Of a DNA stretch of 64,000 bases, positions 16,254-25,471 are shown in pieces. A program made the position numbers and the translations under genes. Under the pieces are notes generated by a model. The model was not told where the DNA came from. It ran no database searches and saw only the letters and a list, made by a program, of their open reading frames with translations. The stretch comes from Sphingomonas sp. (lineage in GTDB: Bacteria; Pseudomonadota; Alphaproteobacteria; Sphingomonadales; Sphingomonadaceae), in the NCBI RefSeq assembly GCF_003248515.1, contig NZ_QFOB01000015.1, positions 1 through 64,000 on the forward strand, in the 5' to 3' direction. Every line of letters begins with the position of its first letter. Position 1 is the stretch's first letter.

Positions 16254-17513
16254 ATGAAGTTCAAACGCCGGCCTGCGCCCGCCGATTGGCGCCTTCTCCT
16301 GCTCACCGGCGCGGCCTTCTGCGCGATGGGAGCGGGCAGCGTGCCGGAAGCGCCTGTAACGGCGCCTGCCGCCGCTGTGGCCGGCGAGGCGGAGACAGTC
16401 GCGCCTGCTCCCGCGCCCGCCCCGATATGGAAGAAATCCGCTGTGAAGGATCTGATCGGTGCGATCGAGGCATCGGCCGATCAGGGCCTGCGCCCGGAGG
16501 ATTATGGCCTCGCCGCGCTGAAGACCGAACTGGATGCGGGCGAAGGCCCCGCCCTCGATGCGATGGCCGAGCGCGCGGCGCTGACCCTGGCGCATGATTA
16601 TCAATATGGTCGGGTGGGCGATCGTGCCGATCTCGGCTGGCATATCGATCGCGCCGGCGGCACGATCGATCCGATCGTGCTGAACGCCATGGTCGAACGC
16701 GGCACGGTGCGCGGGTATCTGGAAAGCCTGCTTCCGGTGGATGCGCGTTACAAGGCGCTGCGGGCGGCACTGGCCGATACGCCCGATGGGGCCGCCCGCG
16801 ATCGCATCCGCGCCAATATGGAGCGGTGGCGCTGGATGCCGCGCGATCTGGGCCGCGACTATCTCTATGTGAACGTGCCGAGCTATCGTCTCCAGCGGAT
16901 CGAGGACGGCACGGTGCTTTCCACCTATACGGTGGTGGTCGGCGCGCCGGAGACCCCCACCCCGTGGATTGCGGGCGACGCCCCCTCGCTCGTCGTCAAT
17001 CCGTGGTGGAATGTGCCGCAGAGCATCGTCAGGAGTTCCAATCTGCGGCCCGGCCGGGGCGGCTATGTCTTCAAGGCCTCATCGTCAGGCTATGTCGTGC
17101 GGCAGCCCCCGGGGCCGCGCAACGCGCTGGGCCGCCTCAAGATCAATCTGACCAACGATCAGGCGATCTACCTGCACGATACGCCGGCCAAGGCGGGCTT
17201 CACCAAGGATGATCGCGCGCTGAGCCACGGCTGCATCCGCGTGAAGGATATTGATCGTCTGGCCGCCGAACTGATGTCGGATGGCGGCGACGATGGCCGG
17301 CTGGACGAGGCGCTCGCCCAGGGCGATACGCGCACGCTGCAATTGCCGAAGCGGACGAATGTCTATCTCGTCTATTTCACGCTCGATCGGGGCGAGAATG
17401 GCGATCTGGTTTCCTATGGCGATCCCTATGGCCGGGATGCTCAGGTGATCGCGCGGCTGGATGGCCCGCCCGCGAAAGACAATCGGCCGAGCCTTCAAAT
17501 CGCCCAGAACTGA
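16254..17513 (+). CDS. L,D-transpeptidase (YcbB/LdtD-like, YkuD domain)
   Basis: A 419-residue cell-wall enzyme that would form 3-3 cross-links or attach proteins to peptidoglycan in the periplasm. An N-terminal signal/anchor segment (ADWRLLLLTGAAFCAMGAGS) precedes an Ala/Pro linker. A domain resembling the YcbB scaffold follows (GLRPEDYGLAAL, ERWRWMPRDLG, YLYVNVPSYRL). The YkuD catalytic domain ends in LSHGCIRV, with nucleophile Cys at about residue 327 and the preceding YLHDTPAKAGF, as in LdtD. It is shorter than E. coli YcbB, about 615 residues. The start ATG 16254 has GGAG 7 nt upstream. It is followed by the M28 peptidase on the same strand. Confidence 0.9.
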   Translation: MKFKRRPAPADWRLLLLTGAAFCAMGAGSVPEAPVTAPAAAVAGEAETVAPAPAPAPIWKKSAVKDLIGAIEASADQGLRPEDYGLAALKTELDAGEGPALDAMAERAALTLAHDYQYGRVGDRADLGWHIDRAGGTIDPIVLNAMVERGTVRGYLESLLPVDARYKALRAALADTPDGAARDRIRANMERWRWMPRDLGRDYLYVNVPSYRLQRIEDGTVLSTYTVVVGAPETPTPWIAGDAPSLVVNPWWNVPQSIVRSSNLRPGRGGYVFKASSSGYVVRQPPGPRNALGRLKINLTNDQAIYLHDTPAKAGFTKDDRALSHGCIRVKDIDRLAAELMSDGGDDGRLDEALAQGDTRTLQLPKRTNVYLVYFTLDRGENGDLVSYGDPYGRDAQVIARLDGPPAKDNRPSLQIAQN

Positions 17514-17558
17514 GCGGGCCGCCACTTTCATCGTTGCCGGCAAGGATAGGCCATCGAG

Positions 17559-17578
17559 CAGCATTGCACGATGCTGCC
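17559..17578 (+). repeat. Hairpin between transpeptidase and peptidase genes
   Basis: GCAGCAT at 17559-17565 pairs with ATGCTGC at 17572-17578 across a 6-nt loop. It lies 45 nt after the L,D-transpeptidase stop. No U-tract follows, so it is at best a weak terminator. Confidence 0.35.
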
Positions 17579-17669
17579 CGCTTCGCGCGCAATGGCGGCG
17601 AGTCGGGGCCTTGATGCCGCAGGTGCGAACCGGCAGGCAGACGCCACGAACTTTCGAGAGGCGTCGTCG

Positions 17670-19328
17670 ATGAAGACCGGTTTGATGTGTGGTGTGGCTT
17701 TCTTCCTGGGTGCGGCGCCGTTGTTCGCTCAGGCTGCTCCCTCCCATTTCGATGCCGCCCGGATCGCCGGGCATATCGAGACGCTTTCTTCCGATGCCTT
17801 CGAGGGGCGCGGCCCGGCGACGCCGGGCGAGGACAAGACCATCGCCTATCTTTCGCAGAAAATGGGTGAAGCGGGGCTCGTGCCCGCCGGCGATCCCAAA
17901 GCGGATGGCACGCGCGCCTGGACCCAGGATGTGCCGCTGCTGCGATCGGAAAATGTCGGCACGCCGGCCATCACGCTCACCGAAGGCGGATCGACCAAGG
18001 CGCTCACGCAGGGTGAGGAGATCGCCGTGCGCGCGCCGCTGGACGGCACCAACGCGATCGACATCCGGAATGTGCCGCTCGTCTTCGTCGGCTACGGCGT
18101 GACCGCGCCTGAAAAGAAATGGGACGATTTCAAGGGCGTGGACGTGCGCGGCAAACTGATCGTCGTGCTCGTCAACGATCCCGATTTCGAGACCGGTCAG
18201 GGCGATTTCGGCGGCAAGGCGATGACCTATTATGGCCGCTGGACCTACAAATATGAGGAAGCGGCGCGGCGTGGCGCGGTCGGCACGCTGATCGTGCACG
18301 AAAGCAAGCCTGCCTCCTACGAATGGGCCACGGTCAAGAATTCGAACACCAATGCGATGTTCGATATCGTTCGCGAAAATCCGAAGGCCAGCCACGCGCC
18401 CGTGGAAGCCTGGATCCAGCGCGATCTGGCGGTGCAGCTGTTCCGCGCCTCCGGCCTCGATTTCGATGGCGCGAAGAAGGCGGCGCAGAGCCGCTCGTTC
18501 CGGCCCATGCCACTCAACGCGACGCTCTCGATCGATCTGAAGGCCACGAGCGGGACGATCGTTTCCCACAATGTCGTGGGTCGCGTCATAGGCTCCACCA
18601 AGCCTGACGAGACGCTGATCTATTCGGCGCACTGGGATCATCTGGGCGTCGGCGCGCCGGATGCGAAGGGGGATAAGATCTACAATGGCGCGCTCGACAA
18701 TGCCTCCGGCACGGCGGCGCTGATCGAGATGGGCCGCGCCTTCGCCACCGGACCCCGGCCGCAGCGCTCCGTCGTCTTCCTCGCGGTGACGGCGGAGGAG
18801 AAGGGGCTGCTCGGCTCCGAATATTATGCCACCCACCCGCTCTATCCGCTGGCGACGACGGTGGGCGCGATCAACATGGACGGCATCCAGATGCTGGGCG
18901 TGGCCAGGAATTTCAGCATTTTGGGTAGCGCCAAGCTGGGCCTGCTCGATGATCTGATCGCGGAGGGCGCGAAGGTCGGCCGGACGTTCACGCCCGAGGC
19001 GCATCCCGAAAATGGCGGCTTCTTCCGATCGGATCACTTCACGATGGCGAAGCAGGGCGTGCCGGCCATCTCCTTCGAGGCCGGCAACGATCTGGTGGAT
19101 GGCGGCACGGCGAGGGGCGAAGCGCTGGTGGCCGAATATACGAAGAACCGCTATCATCAGCCGGCGGACGAATGGGATCCGAAGACCGATCTTTCGGGCG
19201 CGGTGCAGGATCTGGATCTGCTCTACACGCTGGGCGAGCGGCTCGCCAATTCGCGCGAATGGCCGCAGTGGAGCGCGGACAGCGAATTCCGCGCCGCGCG
19301 CGACCAGACGGCCTCGGCGCGGAAATAA
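17670..19328 (+). CDS. Secreted M28-family zinc aminopeptidase
   Basis: A 552-residue secreted metallopeptidase. Residues 1-23 (MKTGLMCGVAFFLGAAPLFA plus QAA) are a signal peptide. A PA-like insert lies at about 130-250 (LVFVGYGVTAPEKKWDDFKG). The M28 catalytic core carries the co-catalytic zinc ligands in family order: SAHWDHLG, NGALDNASGTAAL, the Glu pair in VTAEEKGLLGSEYY, INMDGIQ, and a distal His in NRYHQPADEW. It would trim peptides in the periplasm. The start ATG 17670 has GAGAGG 8 nt upstream. The rpiA gene starts 7 nt after its stop, so it may lie at the head of the pentose-phosphate operon despite the unrelated function. Confidence 0.93.
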   Translation: MKTGLMCGVAFFLGAAPLFAQAAPSHFDAARIAGHIETLSSDAFEGRGPATPGEDKTIAYLSQKMGEAGLVPAGDPKADGTRAWTQDVPLLRSENVGTPAITLTEGGSTKALTQGEEIAVRAPLDGTNAIDIRNVPLVFVGYGVTAPEKKWDDFKGVDVRGKLIVVLVNDPDFETGQGDFGGKAMTYYGRWTYKYEEAARRGAVGTLIVHESKPASYEWATVKNSNTNAMFDIVRENPKASHAPVEAWIQRDLAVQLFRASGLDFDGAKKAAQSRSFRPMPLNATLSIDLKATSGTIVSHNVVGRVIGSTKPDETLIYSAHWDHLGVGAPDAKGDKIYNGALDNASGTAALIEMGRAFATGPRPQRSVVFLAVTAEEKGLLGSEYYATHPLYPLATTVGAINMDGIQMLGVARNFSILGSAKLGLLDDLIAEGAKVGRTFTPEAHPENGGFFRSDHFTMAKQGVPAISFEAGNDLVDGGTARGEALVAEYTKNRYHQPADEWDPKTDLSGAVQDLDLLYTLGERLANSREWPQWSADSEFRAARDQTASARK

Positions 19329-19335
19329 TCCGATC

Positions 19336-20010
19336 ATGGCGCCGGATCGGGATGCCGAGAAGGCGATCGCGGCGGAAGCCGCCGTCGCGATGGTCGAGGC
19401 CGGCATGCTCGTGGGCCTCGGCACCGGCACCACCGCCGCGCATGCGATCAGCGCGCTGGGGCGCCGCGCGGCGGGGGGATTGAAGGTCCGCACGGTAGCG
19501 ACCTCGCTCGCCACGGCGCGGGCGGCCGGGGCGGCGGGCCTTGCGGTGCTGGATTTCGCCGATTGCGCCGCGGTGGATCTGGCGATCGACGGGGTGGACG
19601 AGATCGATCCGTCGCTGCGCGCCATCAAGGGCGGTGGCGGGGCGATGCTGCGCGAGAAGATCGTGGCCAGTGCGGCCGCGCGCATGATCGCGATCGCGGA
19701 TGGATCGAAGCCGGTGCCGGTGCTCGCCCGCGCCGTTCCGGTGGAGATATTGCCCTTCGCGCGTGCATCGGTGCTGGCGGCGTTGCGCCGGCTGGGCGGC
19801 GATCCGGCCTTGCGCGCGGGCGCGGCGAGCGATCAGGGCAATCTGCTGGCCGATTGTCGCTTCCCCGATCTGGGCGATCCGGCCGCGCTGGCGCTGGCGA
19901 TGGCGGCGATACCGGGCCTGCTGGGGCATGGCATCTTCCTCGACGAGATCGACATGCTGATCGTCGGCCGGGAGGGGGGTGTCGAACGATACGACAGGCC
20001 GTTGGCTTAA
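19336..20010 (+). CDS. rpiA: Ribose-5-phosphate isomerase A
   Basis: A 224-residue cytosolic enzyme interconverting ribose-5-phosphate and ribulose-5-phosphate in the pentose phosphate pathway. The family signatures are VGLGTGTTAAHAI (phosphate binding), LAIDGVDEIDPSL with the catalytic Asp, IKGGGGAMLREKIVA, and the closing HGIFLDEIDMLIVG. The length matches RpiA. The start ATG 19336 lies 7 nt after the M28 peptidase stop and gives MAPDRDAEKAIA. It opens a run of seven co-directional sugar-phosphate genes. Confidence 0.96.
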   Translation: MAPDRDAEKAIAAEAAVAMVEAGMLVGLGTGTTAAHAISALGRRAAGGLKVRTVATSLATARAAGAAGLAVLDFADCAAVDLAIDGVDEIDPSLRAIKGGGGAMLREKIVASAAARMIAIADGSKPVPVLARAVPVEILPFARASVLAALRRLGGDPALRAGAASDQGNLLADCRFPDLGDPAALALAMAAIPGLLGHGIFLDEIDMLIVGREGGVERYDRPLA

Positions 20011-20123
20011 TCGCGATCGGCGCGCATCCTTCCGGCGGCCGCTTCGTTCAGGCGGTTCATCAGAAGCGGATGCTGGCTTCGCGCGTCATGCCGATGCCGC
20101 CAGCGTCCGGCGAGGGATCCTCC

Positions 20124-22208
20124 ATGAACGATCAAAGCGCAGATTTCTCCCGCATCCACGAGGACGGGTCTCCCGAAAGGCTGGCGATCGATACGATCCG
20201 GACGCTGGCGATGGATGCCGTGCAGAAGGCCAATTCGGGCCATCCCGGCACGCCGATGGCGCTGGCCCCCGTCGCCTACACGCTGTGGCGGGATTTCCTG
20301 CGCTACGATCCGGCCACGCCCGACTGGCCTGATCGCGACCGCTTCGTCCTCTCGGTCGGCCATGCCTCGATGCTGCTTTATGCGGTGCTGCATCTCGCCG
20401 GCGTGATCGAGATCGACGCGGACGGGAAACCGACCGGGGCGCCCGCCGTGAGCCTGGAGGATATCGAGCAATTCCGCCAGATGGGTTCGAAGACGCCCGG
20501 CCACCCGGAATATCGGATGACGACGGGCGTCGAGACGACGACCGGCCCGCTGGGGCAGGGCTGCGGCAACTCGGTGGGCATGGCGATCGCCGAGCGCGCC
20601 CTGGCGGCCCGCTTCAACCGCGACGGCTTCGATCTGTTCGATCACGACGTCTATGTGCTGTGCGGCGACGGCGACATGATGGAGGGCGTTTCGGGCGAGG
20701 CCGCCTCGGTGGCGGGGCACCTGAAGCTCTCCCATCTCTGCTGGATCTACGACAGCAATCATATCTCGATCGAGGGCAGCACCGAGATCGCCTTCACCGA
20801 GGATGTGGGCCTGCGCTTCCAGGCTTATGGCTGGAACGTCCTCCACGTGGACGATGCCAATGATACCGCCGCCTTCGCGCAGGCGATCGCCGCCTTCAAG
20901 GCGACCGACGACCGGCCGACGCTGATCGTCGTCCACTCGGTGATCGGCTGGGGCAGCCCGCGTGCCGGCAGCGAGAAGGCGCATGGCGAGGCGCTGGGCG
21001 AGGAGAATGTCGCCAAAACGAAGGAAGCCTATGGCTGGCCCGCCGACAGGACATTCTATGTGCCGGAAGGCGTGGCGGAGGGCTTCCACGATGCGATCGT
21101 CGCGCGCGGCCGCCCCGCGCGCGAAAGCTGGGAGGCCGGGTTCGCCCGTTACGCCGAAGCCTTCCCGGCCGAGGCGACCGAATTCCAGCTGATGCGCGAG
21201 GGCCGGCTGCCCGATGGCTGGGAGAAGGCCGTCCCAATCTTCGAAGCCGATGCCAAGGGCATCGCCAGCCGCGATGCGGGCGGCAAGGTGATGAACGCGA
21301 TCGCGCCGAAGCTGCCGATGCTGATCGGCGGCGCGGCCGATCTCTCGCCTTCGACCAAGACCGACATCAAGGGAGCGCCCTCCTTCGAGGCCCGTGATTA
21401 TGGCGGCCGCAACCTGCATTTCGGCGTGCGCGAACATGCGATGGGATCGATCGCCAATGGCATGGCGCTCTCCTATCTGCGTTCCTACACGGGCACCTTC
21501 CTCGTCTTCGCGGACTATATGCGAGCGCCGATCCGGCTGGCGGCGATCATGGAAGTGCCGACCATCTTCGTCTTCACGCACGACAGCATCGGCGTGGGCG
21601 AGGACGGGCCGACCCACCAGCCGATCGAGCATCTGGCGACGTTGCGCGCCATCCCCGGCCTCGATACGATCCGGCCCGGCGACGCCAACGAGACGGCCGT
21701 GGCCTGGAAGGTGGCGCTGACGCACACGCACGAGCCCACCGCGCTGATCCTCTCGCGCCAGGCGATCCCGACGATCGATCGCACGAAATATGCGGGCGCC
21801 GATGGCGTGGAGAAGGGCGGGTATGTGCTAGGCGATTGCGAGGGTACGCCGGATCTGATCCTGATCGCGACTGGCAGCGAATTGCCGCTGGCGGTGCAGG
21901 CGCATGAGACGCTGACGGCCGAAGGCGTGAAATCCCGCGTGGTTTCGCTGCCGAGCTGGTATCTCTTCGAAAGGCAGGATCGGGCCTATCGCGAGAGCGT
22001 GCTGCCGCCGGGCGTCACGGCGCGTCTCGCGATCGAGCAGGCGGGGTCGCTCGGCTGGGATCGCTATGTCGGCACGAAGGGGGGCACGATCACCATGTCC
22101 ACCTTCGGCGCATCCGCGCCCCTGGCGAAACTGCAGGAGAAATTCGGCTTCACGCTGGATAATGTGTGCAAGGTCGCACGCGACCTGATCGGAGGCGCAG
22201 ACGCATGA
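20124..22208 (+). CDS. tkt: Transketolase
   Basis: A 694-residue thiamine-diphosphate enzyme moving two-carbon units between sugar phosphates. Recognisable blocks are KANSGHPGTPMALAP, GPLGQGCGNSVGMAIAE, and the ThDP motif beginning LCGDGDMMEGVSGEA and ending in a W-x-Y-DSN. The pyrimidine-domain glutamate lies in NLHFGVREHAMG, followed by DSIGVGEDGPTHQPIEHL. Length is typical. The start ATG 20124 is preceded by GAGGGATCC. Its stop overlaps the gnd start (ATGA). The 113-nt gap before it holds no gene or recognised riboswitch. Confidence 0.98.
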   Translation: MNDQSADFSRIHEDGSPERLAIDTIRTLAMDAVQKANSGHPGTPMALAPVAYTLWRDFLRYDPATPDWPDRDRFVLSVGHASMLLYAVLHLAGVIEIDADGKPTGAPAVSLEDIEQFRQMGSKTPGHPEYRMTTGVETTTGPLGQGCGNSVGMAIAERALAARFNRDGFDLFDHDVYVLCGDGDMMEGVSGEAASVAGHLKLSHLCWIYDSNHISIEGSTEIAFTEDVGLRFQAYGWNVLHVDDANDTAAFAQAIAAFKATDDRPTLIVVHSVIGWGSPRAGSEKAHGEALGEENVAKTKEAYGWPADRTFYVPEGVAEGFHDAIVARGRPARESWEAGFARYAEAFPAEATEFQLMREGRLPDGWEKAVPIFEADAKGIASRDAGGKVMNAIAPKLPMLIGGAADLSPSTKTDIKGAPSFEARDYGGRNLHFGVREHAMGSIANGMALSYLRSYTGTFLVFADYMRAPIRLAAIMEVPTIFVFTHDSIGVGEDGPTHQPIEHLATLRAIPGLDTIRPGDANETAVAWKVALTHTHEPTALILSRQAIPTIDRTKYAGADGVEKGGYVLGDCEGTPDLILIATGSELPLAVQAHETLTAEGVKSRVVSLPSWYLFERQDRAYRESVLPPGVTARLAIEQAGSLGWDRYVGTKGGTITMSTFGASAPLAKLQEKFGFTLDNVCKVARDLIGGADA

Positions 22209-23182
22209 AATTGGCGATGATCGGCCTTGGCCGGATGGGGGCGGGTATCGCCCGCCGGTTGATGGAGCACGGCCACGAAATCGTGGGCTACGACCGTGAT
22301 GCGGAGGCGGTGAAGAAGCTGGAGGCGGATGGCGCGATCGGCGCCGCCTCGCTGGAGGAGGTGCTGGAGAAGCTGGAGCGGCCCCGCATCTTCTGGGTGA
22401 TGCTGCCGGCCGGCGCCCCCACCGAGGAAACGGTGGCGAAGCTGGCCGGGATTTTGGAAGAGGGCGATATCGTCATCGACGGCGGCAATACCTTCTACAA
22501 GGATGATATTCGCCGGGCGAAGGCCTGTGCCGCCAAGGGGCTGCACTATGTCGACGTGGGCACGTCCGGCGGCGTGTGGGGCCTCCAGCGCGGCTTCTGC
22601 ATGATGATCGGAGGCGAGAAGGCCGTGGTCGACGGGCTCGATCCGATTTTCGAGGCGCTGGCGCCGGGCATGGGCCAGATCGCGCGCACGCCGGGGCGGG
22701 AATGCGACGATCCGCGCCCCGAAAAGGGCTATATCCACGCGGGGCCGGCCGGAGCGGGCCATTTCGTGAAGATGGTGCACAACGGCATCGAATATGGCCT
22801 GATGGCGGCCTATGCCGAGGGCTTCGATGTGCTGAAGGGCAAGGCATCCGAGAAATTGCCCGAAGAGGAGCGCTTCGATCTGAACCTGCCCGATATCGCG
22901 GAAGTCTGGCGGCGTGGCAGCGTGATTTCGTCATGGCTGCTCGATCTCTGCTCGATCGGCCTCGCCAAGGATGGCCAGCTGGAACAGTTCACCGGCAACG
23001 TGGCGGACAGCGGCGAGGGCCACTGGACGATCGACGCGGCGATGGAGGAGGCGGTGCCCGCTTATGTCCTCTCGGCGGCGCTGTTCGCCCGCTATCGCAG
23101 CCGCGTGGAGCATACGTTCGGGGACAAATTGCTGTCCGCCATGCGCTTCGGCTTCGGCGGCCATGTGGAGATGCCGCAATGA
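22205..23182 (+). CDS. gnd: 6-phosphogluconate dehydrogenase, decarboxylating, short form
   Basis: A 325-residue enzyme converting 6-phosphogluconate to ribulose-5-phosphate and CO2. The Rossmann motif is MIGLGRMGAGIARRL. VDVGTSGGVWGLQRGF and AGPAGAGHFVKMVHNGIEYG carry the catalytic Lys and Asn. It belongs to the short form of about 300-330 residues, not the 470-residue E. coli type. Many short-form enzymes prefer NAD+, and the acidic residue ending the second strand (VGYDRD) fits that preference. It overlaps tkt by 4 nt and is followed 25 nt later by zwf. Confidence 0.96.
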   Translation: MKLAMIGLGRMGAGIARRLMEHGHEIVGYDRDAEAVKKLEADGAIGAASLEEVLEKLERPRIFWVMLPAGAPTEETVAKLAGILEEGDIVIDGGNTFYKDDIRRAKACAAKGLHYVDVGTSGGVWGLQRGFCMMIGGEKAVVDGLDPIFEALAPGMGQIARTPGRECDDPRPEKGYIHAGPAGAGHFVKMVHNGIEYGLMAAYAEGFDVLKGKASEKLPEEERFDLNLPDIAEVWRRGSVISSWLLDLCSIGLAKDGQLEQFTGNVADSGEGHWTIDAAMEEAVPAYVLSAALFARYRSRVEHTFGDKLLSAMRFGFGGHVEMPQ

Positions 23183-23207
23183 GCCGCCGGCCCGCGAGGC
23201 ACGCGGC

Positions 23208-24641
23208 GTGAGGAAGCCGCCGGTCGCGCCGCTGGCGACCTTCGTGATCTTCGGCGCCCTTGGCGATCTCACGCGCAGGCTGCTGGCGCCGGCGCTCGTG
23301 AATCTCGTGCGCGACGGGCTGCTGACGCCGGGCACGAAGATCCTGGGCGTAGCCCATACGGACGGCGACGACGAAAGCCTGCGCGCCGTGCTGGCCGAAT
23401 ATATCGAGGACAAGAGCGACTGGCCGGGCATGGCGGCCCATGTCCATTATCGGAAGGGCGATTTCACCAGGGCCGAAACCTTCGCGGCGCTGGCGAAGGA
23501 ACTCAGGGGCAATGCCGTTTTCTATCTGGCGACGGCACCGCAATTTTTCGGGCCGATCGTGGATAGCCTCGGCGATGCGGGGCTGCTGGACGAGGGGGAT
23601 GGCTTCCGCCGGGTCGTGATCGAAAAGCCGTTCGGCACCGATCTCGCGTCCGCGCGGGCGCTGAACGAACGCATCCTCGCGCGCGCCTCCGAAGAGCAGA
23701 TCTATCGGATCGATCATTTCCTGGGGAAGGAAACGGTTCAGAACATCCTCGTCACGCGCTTCGGCAACGCGCTGATGGAGGCGGTGTGGAACCGTCGCTA
23801 TATCGATCATGTGGAGATCACCGCGGCCGAACTGGTGACGGTGGGCACGCGCGGCGCCTTCTACGACGCGACGGGCGCGCTGCGGGATATGGTGCCCAAC
23901 CATCTGTTCCAGCTGCTCTCGCTGGTGGGGATGGAGCCGCCCGGGGATCTTTCCGCCGATGCGATCCGCACCGAGAAAGCGAAGGTGATCGCGGCGGTCC
24001 GCCCGATCGCGCCGGAGGATGCGGTGCGCGGCCGCTATACGAAGGGCAAGGTCGGCAAAGCGAAGGTGCCGGATTATACGGCCGAGCCGGACGTGAACCC
24101 CAAGGGCCGCACCGAAACCTATGTGGCGATGAAGGTGCTGGTGGAAACGTGGCGCTGGTCGGGCGTGCCCTTCTATCTGCGCACGGGCAAGGCGATGGCA
24201 GCGCGCGATACGGAGATCGTGATCCATTTCCGCGATGCGCCGCTCTCGCTCTTCCCGGATGCCCAGGGCGGGCGATTGCCGCCCGATCGGCTGCTGCTCC
24301 AGATCCAGCCGAATGAGGGCGTGAGCCTGGAAATCGCCGCGAAGGCGCCGGGGCCGATCGTGGCGCCGGTGCCCGTGAGCCTCCAGTTCGCTTATGCGGA
24401 TCGTTTCGAAATCGGCCATCGCACCGGTTATGAAACCCTGCTTTACGATGTCCTGATCGGAGACCAGACCCTGTTTCAGCGTGCGGACCAGATAGAGGGC
24501 GGCTGGGCCGCCGTGCAGCCCCTGCTCGATTCATGGGGGCGCAAGGGCAAGCCGGAGCCCTACAAGGCGGGCAGCGACGGCCCGGCGGGCGCCGCGGCGC
24601 TGCTGGAGCGGGAGGGCCGATCCTGGCATCCGATCCGATGA
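23208..24641 (+). CDS. zwf: Glucose-6-phosphate 1-dehydrogenase
   Basis: A 477-residue enzyme oxidising glucose-6-phosphate to 6-phosphogluconolactone, the entry to the pentose phosphate and Entner-Doudoroff routes. It shows the coenzyme fold FVIFGALGDLTRRLLAPAL, the substrate-binding and catalytic RIDHFLGKETVQNI, and late family blocks VPFYLRTGKAM and YETLLYDVLIGDQTLFQR. I chose the GTG at 23208 (VRKPPVAPLATF) because GAGG lies 8 nt upstream; an ATG at 23163 inside gnd would add a non-homologous tail. The stop overlaps the next gene by 4 nt. No 6-phosphogluconolactonase gene is visible beside it. Confidence 0.97.
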   Translation: MRKPPVAPLATFVIFGALGDLTRRLLAPALVNLVRDGLLTPGTKILGVAHTDGDDESLRAVLAEYIEDKSDWPGMAAHVHYRKGDFTRAETFAALAKELRGNAVFYLATAPQFFGPIVDSLGDAGLLDEGDGFRRVVIEKPFGTDLASARALNERILARASEEQIYRIDHFLGKETVQNILVTRFGNALMEAVWNRRYIDHVEITAAELVTVGTRGAFYDATGALRDMVPNHLFQLLSLVGMEPPGDLSADAIRTEKAKVIAAVRPIAPEDAVRGRYTKGKVGKAKVPDYTAEPDVNPKGRTETYVAMKVLVETWRWSGVPFYLRTGKAMAARDTEIVIHFRDAPLSLFPDAQGGRLPPDRLLLQIQPNEGVSLEIAAKAPGPIVAPVPVSLQFAYADRFEIGHRTGYETLLYDVLIGDQTLFQRADQIEGGWAAVQPLLDSWGRKGKPEPYKAGSDGPAGAAALLEREGRSWHPIR

Positions 24642-25471
24642 GCGCGCCTTCCATGCGCGGGCCGCTCCGGCTCGTCATCTCGGATGTGGATGGCACGCTC
24701 GTCCGCCGCGACAAGACGCTTTCGCCCGCGGTCGTGGCGGCGGTCGGGCGGCTGGAGCAGGCGGGCCTGCCCTTCACGCTCATCAGCGCGCGGCCGCCCA
24801 GCGGGCTGCTCTGGATCGCGGAGCGGCTGAAGCTGAGGCAGCCGATGGGCGCGTTCAACGGCGGCACCATCGTGCATCCGGACGGCACGATCCTCACGGC
24901 GGACCGGCTGGATCCGGACGTGGCGGCCCGCGCGATCGCGATGCTGGCGGAAGCGAAGGTCGCCCTGTGGCTGTTCGCGCACGGCAAATGGTATGCGCAG
25001 GATGCGGGCAACACGCATATGGATTCGGAGCGGAACTCCGCCAATGCGGAGCCCGTGATGTTTCACGATCCGGCCGAGGTGGAAGGGCCGTTCGACAAGA
25101 TCGTGGGGGTTTCGGACGATTATCCGTTTCTCGCCACGCTCGATGCGAAGCTCTCGGCGGCGTTGGGCGAGGGCGCGACGGTCGCCCGCTCCCAGCCTTA
25201 TTATCTGGATGTGACAGCGCCCGGCGCCGACAAGGGCCATGGGATCGAGGCGCTCGCCAGTGCGCTCTGGGTGGAGCTGGATGAGGTGGCCGTGCTGGGC
25301 GATCAGCGCAACGATCTGCCCATGTTCGCGCGCGCGGGCTTTTCGGTGGCGATGGGGCAGGCCCCCGAAGAGGTGCGCGCCGCCGCCACCTGCACGACGC
25401 TTTCCAACGAGGAGGATGGCGTGGCGCATGCGATCGACACGATCCTGCTGCCGATGGTGAAGGCCGGGTGA
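24638..25471 (+). CDS. Cof-type HAD-IIB sugar phosphatase
   Basis: A 277-residue haloacid-dehalogenase-fold phosphatase of the Cof/YbiV type. Motif I is VISDVDGTLV with two catalytic Asp, motif II is FTLISARPP, the lysine of motif III is in DKGHGIEAL, and motif IV is LGDQRNDLPMF. The C2-type cap between motifs II and III places it in class IIB, whose members hydrolyse sugar phosphates or similar metabolites. The ATG overlaps the zwf stop (ATGA) and its own stop overlaps rpe. It is thus firmly in the pentose-phosphate operon, and a role in removing side products or in lactone/sugar-phosphate turnover is plausible but inferred. Confidence 0.9.
   Translation: MSAPSMRGPLRLVISDVDGTLVRRDKTLSPAVVAAVGRLEQAGLPFTLISARPPSGLLWIAERLKLRQPMGAFNGGTIVHPDGTILTADRLDPDVAARAIAMLAEAKVALWLFAHGKWYAQDAGNTHMDSERNSANAEPVMFHDPAEVEGPFDKIVGVSDDYPFLATLDAKLSAALGEGATVARSQPYYLDVTAPGADKGHGIEALASALWVELDEVAVLGDQRNDLPMFARAGFSVAMGQAPEEVRAAATCTTLSNEEDGVAHAIDTILLPMVKAG

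Noticed and set aside
17085..19685. 866-codon minus-strand frame across the M28 peptidase and rpiA
   Set aside because: It spans two genes with clear catalytic motifs on the other strand and has a shadow-like composition.
20011..20123. Minus-strand stretch before tkt that reads like an outer-membrane protein C-terminus (ends SIRF then stop)
   Set aside because: Only about 16 codons lie outside tkt and nothing upstream supports a receptor; probably chance.
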